Shown here: piece by piece, positions 60,693-64,000 of the stretch
Layout of the letters: each line of letters starts with the position of its first letter
How positions within the stretch are numbered: position 1 is the stretch's first letter
Source of the DNA: Paenibacillus antarcticus
GTDB lineage: Bacteria; Bacillota; Bacilli; Paenibacillales; Paenibacillaceae
Length of the DNA: 64,000 nucleotides
Assembly: GCF_001637225.1 (NCBI RefSeq)
Contig: NZ_LVJI01000048.1
Span: 124,001-188,000, forward strand
Direction: 5' to 3'
Program-made: the position numbers and the translations under genes
Notes under the pieces: generated by a model
What the model was told of the DNA's origin: nothing
The model's database searches: none
The model's input: the letters and a program-made list of their open reading frames with translations, nothing else

Positions 60693-61580
60693 TTATAGCT
60701 TTGGTATGACTCGTATCCATACTTCAGAATAACATTGTGCATCCTGTCCATAATACAATTCCAGCTCGTATTCATCGACATGGTTATATGATGCTGTAGG
60801 CAGCCACTCTGTATAGATTCTCTTAATTAATTCTTGAATGACCACACTTGTCTCTTCCTGCGAGTGTTCTCTAGTTCTAAAGATAGCCCAAGTGGACGCT
60901 GGAACATCCAACATCGTATATCCTTCCGCATTACAATGATCTGCCATATAGGTGAACAGCATATATCGAAAAGAACTATCCATCTTACCATCATTGCTCC
61001 AACATACGGCATTAATCAGACTAAGTTCGTCTTCTGGCTCTTTTTGTGCTGAAACAGAGAGCTTCTCAAGGCTTCCATCCTGCATGCTGTCGATCCAGAA
61101 TTGGGGTATGTCTATAAGATGTTCTCCTTGATCCGCCATGAACACACGATCGATGCCATACACTGCAAATGCTTCTTTTTTAATAATTCGATAATCCATA
61201 GCTACATCTCCTCGAATTGATATTTGAAAAGAGAGCCGGGGATACGCCTTCAGCATGACCCCTTCCCCACGCGCCGAGGTCGGAGTCAATCCATGAAGCG
61301 CTTGGAAGGCACGCGCGAATGCTTCAGGCGACTCATAACCGTATTTCAATGCAATATCAATAATTTTATGTTGGCTATGCTGAATATCGAAGGCAGCCAT
61401 GGTTAATCGCCGACGTCGAATATATTCTGCGAGCGAAGCATCCATTATCATCGAGAACATTTTTTGAAAATGATACACAGAACATAAAGCCAACTGTGCC
61501 GCTTGTTGATTGTCTATTTCTCCATCGAGATGAGCTTCAATGTAATCTAACGCTCGATTCATCCGTTCGAACCAATCCAT
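60693..61580 (-). CDS. AraC-family regulator with GyrI-like effector domain
   Basis: The 295-residue protein opens with an AraC/XylS double helix-turn-helix (MNRALDYIEAHLDGEIDNQQ, VYHFQKMFSMIMDASLAEYI, IDIALKYGYESPEAFARAFQ, HGLTPTSAR). A GyrI/Rob-like small-molecule-binding domain follows (about 125-295; ending SYNHVDEYELELYYG and SEVWIRVIPKL). Such regulators (Rob, BmrR-type sensing) respond to hydrophobic drugs or metabolites. Its target genes are not evident; it has its own terminator. Confidence 0.9.
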   Translation of the reverse strand: MDWFERMNRALDYIEAHLDGEIDNQQAAQLALCSVYHFQKMFSMIMDASLAEYIRRRRLTMAAFDIQHSQHKIIDIALKYGYESPEAFARAFQALHGLTPTSARGEGVMLKAYPRLSFQISIRGDVAMDYRIIKKEAFAVYGIDRVFMADQGEHLIDIPQFWIDSMQDGSLEKLSVSAQKEPEDELSLINAVCWSNDGKMDSSFRYMLFTYMADHCNAEGYTMLDVPASTWAIFRTREHSQEETSVVIQELIKRIYTEWLPTASYNHVDEYELELYYGQDAQCYSEVWIRVIPKL

Positions 61581-61739
61581 TTATCCCCCTCCTTTCATCA
61601 ATATCATAAGGTGTGTAGCTTGACGTTGCCGTGCAATTCTTGCTTGTTGCTGCTAGGCTTCCTCCGTATGAACATCGTGTGCGCGAATACGAACAGAACA
61701 GATCAAAGCAATCACTCTCACGAATTAGTTACTTATCCA

Positions 61740-63203
61740 TTATGGTGATTGCAATCTCACATATCCCACTTTCTCCACCAATTGTTGCCCTTGAGGTCCT
61801 TGCATCCATTCTAGAAAAGGAGTGATCATCGGCTTAGGCTTCTCCATCTTCAATGTGATTGCATATAATTTGGCGGTAAATGGGTAACTTCCATCTGAAA
61901 TATTAACAGCATTGGGTTCTACATCATTAATGGCAAGTAATTTGATACCCTTGCTTTGATTCATCCCAGTTGCGAAGAAACGAAATGAAAACCCAATCGA
62001 ATCTTCATAATTTCGATAATCAGCCACTTGCTCAAGTATTCCCCCCATCCCCCTTGGCACTTCTTCTTTCAGAGGTTTGATTATAGGGGTGTCTGCCATG
62101 ATTTTTTCCAAAAGAGTCTGACTTCCCGAATTTGAAGGACGTTGAAAAGCGATGATCTTCTTATTTCTGCCCCCAATTTCCTTCCAGAATCGGGTCTTAC
62201 CCGAATATATATCCTTAATCTCTTGTACCGTCAAACCCTTGATCGGATTGTTATTATTCACAAAGAACACGAATGCTTCCTTCCCAATAGGTGTCATAAC
62301 CAGTTCATGACCACTAGCTTGTGCCATTTGCAGCTGATTGACGGACGGTTCTGCCCCAAAATATATATCAACCTCTCCTTTCAACAACCGTTCGTATGCA
62401 TTAATGGTGTTGGTAAAGCTAACGAATTCACCCTTAGCGTCATCCATTAAACCTTCCTTCGGATATGTTGCCTGAGCAAAAGCAGAGTAAACCGGGAAAG
62501 CCGCTTCCGCTCCATCCAAGACAAGCATGTCTTTGGGATCTTCTATATTGAAAGTGACTTGTTCTGCGATTCGCGGCAATCGGTTGCTAGGATTGATCAC
62601 ATCATATGGCCATAAGTCAGTACTTGAATACCCTCCACCATACTTAAATCCATAGGATGGAAGAACGGTTTGGCTTCGCTGCCATTGTACGAAACTCCCA
62701 ATACTGAATGTTAATATCACAACGATAGATACCAAGATCAGCTGTTTACGCTGAATTACGATTAACGGCTGACGTGTTCTTTCTTTAATGAAAAAACCAA
62801 TTAAAAAGGCTGAATAATATGAAATAGGTGCAATAGCGTACAGAATTCCAACCCCTTGGAAAGATGCCATAAAACTAATAGGGAGAAATGGTATTTGCAA
62901 GAAAGAATACACCGACCATGCGGAACTTCCATAGAACCCTCCACTAACTAACATACAAATAGCCCATAGCATAACGGTATAACTAAGTGGAAAGACAACT
63001 GGCCAATATCGTTTCCCAAAACGCTGCGGAAGATGTCTATCCCATGCGGCTAATACCCCGGTTGCTATTCCACTTACGAGCATCGTCACAACAACAAGGA
63101 TAGTCAAATTCAATTTTCCGTCCATCAATACCAATGTCATAATCGAGAAAACAAATGGATTTACACCACAGTGCAATAGCAATATCCGAAAGATATATCC
63201 CAT
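61740..63203 (-). CDS. Membrane protein fused to a phosphate-binding-like (PBP) domain
   Basis: The first 185 residues contain five to six helices (NLTILVVVTMLVSGIATGVLA, WPVVFPLSYTVMLWAICMLV, ISYYSAFLIGFFIKE, LILVSIVVILTFSIGSFVQW). After this comes a periplasmic-binding-protein fold of the PstS type (about 240-487): DMLVLDGAEAAFPVYSAFAQ, EVDIYFGAEPSVNQL, NPIKGLTVQEIKDIYSGKTRFW, IAFQRPSNSGSQTLLEKIM and SDGSYPFTAKLYAITLK. The usual PstS is a free lipoprotein; here it is tied to a membrane domain without any transporter genes, so a sensor or a binding receptor is more likely. A decayed copy of the membrane part lies at 37384-37566. Confidence 0.82.
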   Translation of the reverse strand: MGYIFRILLLHCGVNPFVFSIMTLVLMDGKLNLTILVVVTMLVSGIATGVLAAWDRHLPQRFGKRYWPVVFPLSYTVMLWAICMLVSGGFYGSSAWSVYSFLQIPFLPISFMASFQGVGILYAIAPISYYSAFLIGFFIKERTRQPLIVIQRKQLILVSIVVILTFSIGSFVQWQRSQTVLPSYGFKYGGGYSSTDLWPYDVINPSNRLPRIAEQVTFNIEDPKDMLVLDGAEAAFPVYSAFAQATYPKEGLMDDAKGEFVSFTNTINAYERLLKGEVDIYFGAEPSVNQLQMAQASGHELVMTPIGKEAFVFFVNNNNPIKGLTVQEIKDIYSGKTRFWKEIGGRNKKIIAFQRPSNSGSQTLLEKIMADTPIIKPLKEEVPRGMGGILEQVADYRNYEDSIGFSFRFFATGMNQSKGIKLLAINDVEPNAVNISDGSYPFTAKLYAITLKMEKPKPMITPFLEWMQGPQGQQLVEKVGYVRLQSP

Positions 63204-63421
63204 CTAAACCACTCCTTTGTAATGTTGTGACAATGCTTCCCATGAACGAATATATCATCACGCTATAAATTCTGACATTTCCCAGTTAAATCATATATTA
63301 ACATAAAAATAATCCCGCTCGTTATCTATCTAACAAGTATAATTACCTTTGGAAGTGTTACTTGATTAAGTTCATTTAGTCACTGTAAAATTAAGAGATA
63401 TATTACTAGAAGGAGAACTAG

Positions 63422-63781
63422 ATGATCATGGACATAAAATCATTATCCAATTTTTGTTTATCAAAAAAGGGAAGCCTAGAGGATTATCCCTTCGGTGACG
63501 ATGTTCTTGTCGTAAAAGTCGTCTCAAAAATGTTTGCATTGATTAACGAACATAACAATCAACTTAAAATCAGTCTGAAATGCGATCCTTTTATAGCAGA
63601 AAGCTTAAGACAACAATACGCTTCGATTACGCCCGGATATCACTTGAATAAAAACCACTGGAACACCATCATAATCGATGGTACTATTTCAGATCTGGAA
63701 TTATTCAATATGATTGATCACTCCTACGATTTGGTGTTTAAAGGATTAAAGAAATCAGAGAAAGAAGCCATTATGCAATAA
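63422..63781 (+). CDS. MmcQ/YjbR family DNA-binding-fold protein
   Basis: GAAGGAGAACTAG precedes the ATG. The 119-residue protein has the YjbR landmarks FCLSKKGSLEDYPFGDDVLV, LKISLKCDPFIAESLRQQY, ITPGYHLNKNHWNTIIIDG and a C-terminal SYDLVFKGLKKSEK. The fold is that of YjbR (a CyaY-like/double-wing fold); function is not established. It stands alone with a strong terminator. Confidence 0.9.
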   Translation: MIMDIKSLSNFCLSKKGSLEDYPFGDDVLVVKVVSKMFALINEHNNQLKISLKCDPFIAESLRQQYASITPGYHLNKNHWNTIIIDGTISDLELFNMIDHSYDLVFKGLKKSEKEAIMQ

Positions 63782-63792
63782 AAATCCATGAA

Positions 63793-63816
63793 AAAGAGGG
63801 GCGTGAGCCCCTCTTT
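63793..63816 (+). terminator. Terminator after YjbR-family gene
   Basis: AAAGAGGGGC, GTGA loop and GCCCCTCTTT, starting 11 bases past the stop, with T/A-rich flanks that let it serve both strands. Confidence 0.85.
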
Positions 63817-63880
63817 ACTATTTTCTCCACTAAATATTAGAACAGAGCCAATATCGCCTTATATTCACTTTAAAATCATA

Positions 63881-64000
63881 TTAATCCTCATTCAACAGCT
63901 TCTTTAATGAGCCAATATTATTAACCGAAACTAATTGCTCAAGGTTTTCAAATATCTTCTTCTCATCCCAGTTCCACCATTGAAGTTCTGACAATAATTT
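63881..64000 (-). CDS. CatB/Vat-type O-acetyltransferase, C-terminal end (partial)
   Basis: The last 39 codons of a gene entering from the right edge read KLLSELQWWNWDEKKIFENL and finish GSLKKLLNED. The WWNWD-x-x-K-I segment is the C-terminal signature of xenobiotic acetyltransferases (CatB chloramphenicol and Vat streptogramin types), which have a hexapeptide beta-helix core. The catalytic part lies outside the window, so substrate cannot be stated. Confidence 0.7.
   Translation of the reverse strand, partial: KLLSELQWWNWDEKKIFENLEQLVSVNNIGSLKKLLNED

Noticed and set aside
1-64000. tRNA, rRNA, prophage or integrative element
   Set aside because: No tRNA- or rRNA-like sequence, integrase, phage structural gene or attachment-site pair was recognised on either strand.

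Overview
The window looks like a Paenibacillus chromosome. It is moderately AT-rich, has strong Firmicute ribosome-binding sites, secreted multidomain plant-cell-wall enzymes carrying cohesin, FIVAR and dockerin modules, SLH surface anchoring, CcpA-type cre sites, and a Wzx/Wzy exopolysaccharide locus of the P. polymyxa kind. This assignment rests on protein families and gene order only; no rRNA or tRNA gene was found.

Layout. (1) 1-3.9 kb, minus strand: a tightly coupled operon led by a previously uncalled 49-residue, 8-cysteine peptide gene (3553-3702). A cre-overlapped promoter and a hairpin flank it. It is followed by two thioredoxin-fold proteins, a MauE-type redox membrane protein, two unknown proteins and an ABC exporter cut by the window edge. 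It reads as a leaderless, disulfide-rich bacteriocin-like system. (2) 4-20 kb, minus strand: a xylan/arabinan-degrading cluster. An SLH-anchored cohesin protein (18919-19914) is followed by three giant secreted enzymes (a GH43 arabinoxylan arabinofuranohydrolase, a GH127 protein and a GH30-GH43 fusion). Each enzyme ends in cohesin-FIVAR-dockerin, so they could dock on the anchor and on each other without a conventional scaffoldin. Paralogous debris (a GH43 pseudogene, a dockerin remnant) lies between and beside them. (3) 20.3-24.1 kb: a decay zone with a broken GH8 exo-oligoxylanase, a truncated CE4 deacetylase, and RND efflux and nitroreductase fragments. (4) 24.1-37.4 kb: accessory and housekeeping genes. 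These are an MHYT-PAS-GGDEF-EAL protein, an oxidoreductase, a DrrAB-type ABC transporter with a frameshifted ATPase, a FusB-type EF-G-binding protein with an upstream leader peptide, a FecR protein with a stop codon in its signal peptide, and a DUF3817-MFS fusion. (5) 37.7-60.5 kb: a SinR-like regulator, then a long minus-strand exopolysaccharide locus. It runs from PHP phosphatase, Wzz and BY-kinase through GalU, the initiating sugar transferase, glycosyltransferases, Wzy, acyltransferases, Wzx and pyruvyltransferase to ManC, Ugd and two secreted or membrane accessory proteins. (6) 60.6-64 kb: an AraC-type regulator, a membrane protein fused to a phosphate-binding-like domain (a decayed copy of it lies at 37.4 kb), a YjbR-family protein and the 3' end of an acetyltransferase gene.

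Functionally, the window combines surface-attached hemicellulose degradation, exopolysaccharide production and a candidate antimicrobial peptide. Predicted cre sites sit in front of the peptide operon, the SLH-cohesin gene, the GH43 pseudogene and the EPS region, suggesting shared carbon control. All functional statements come from motif reading; no database search was possible.
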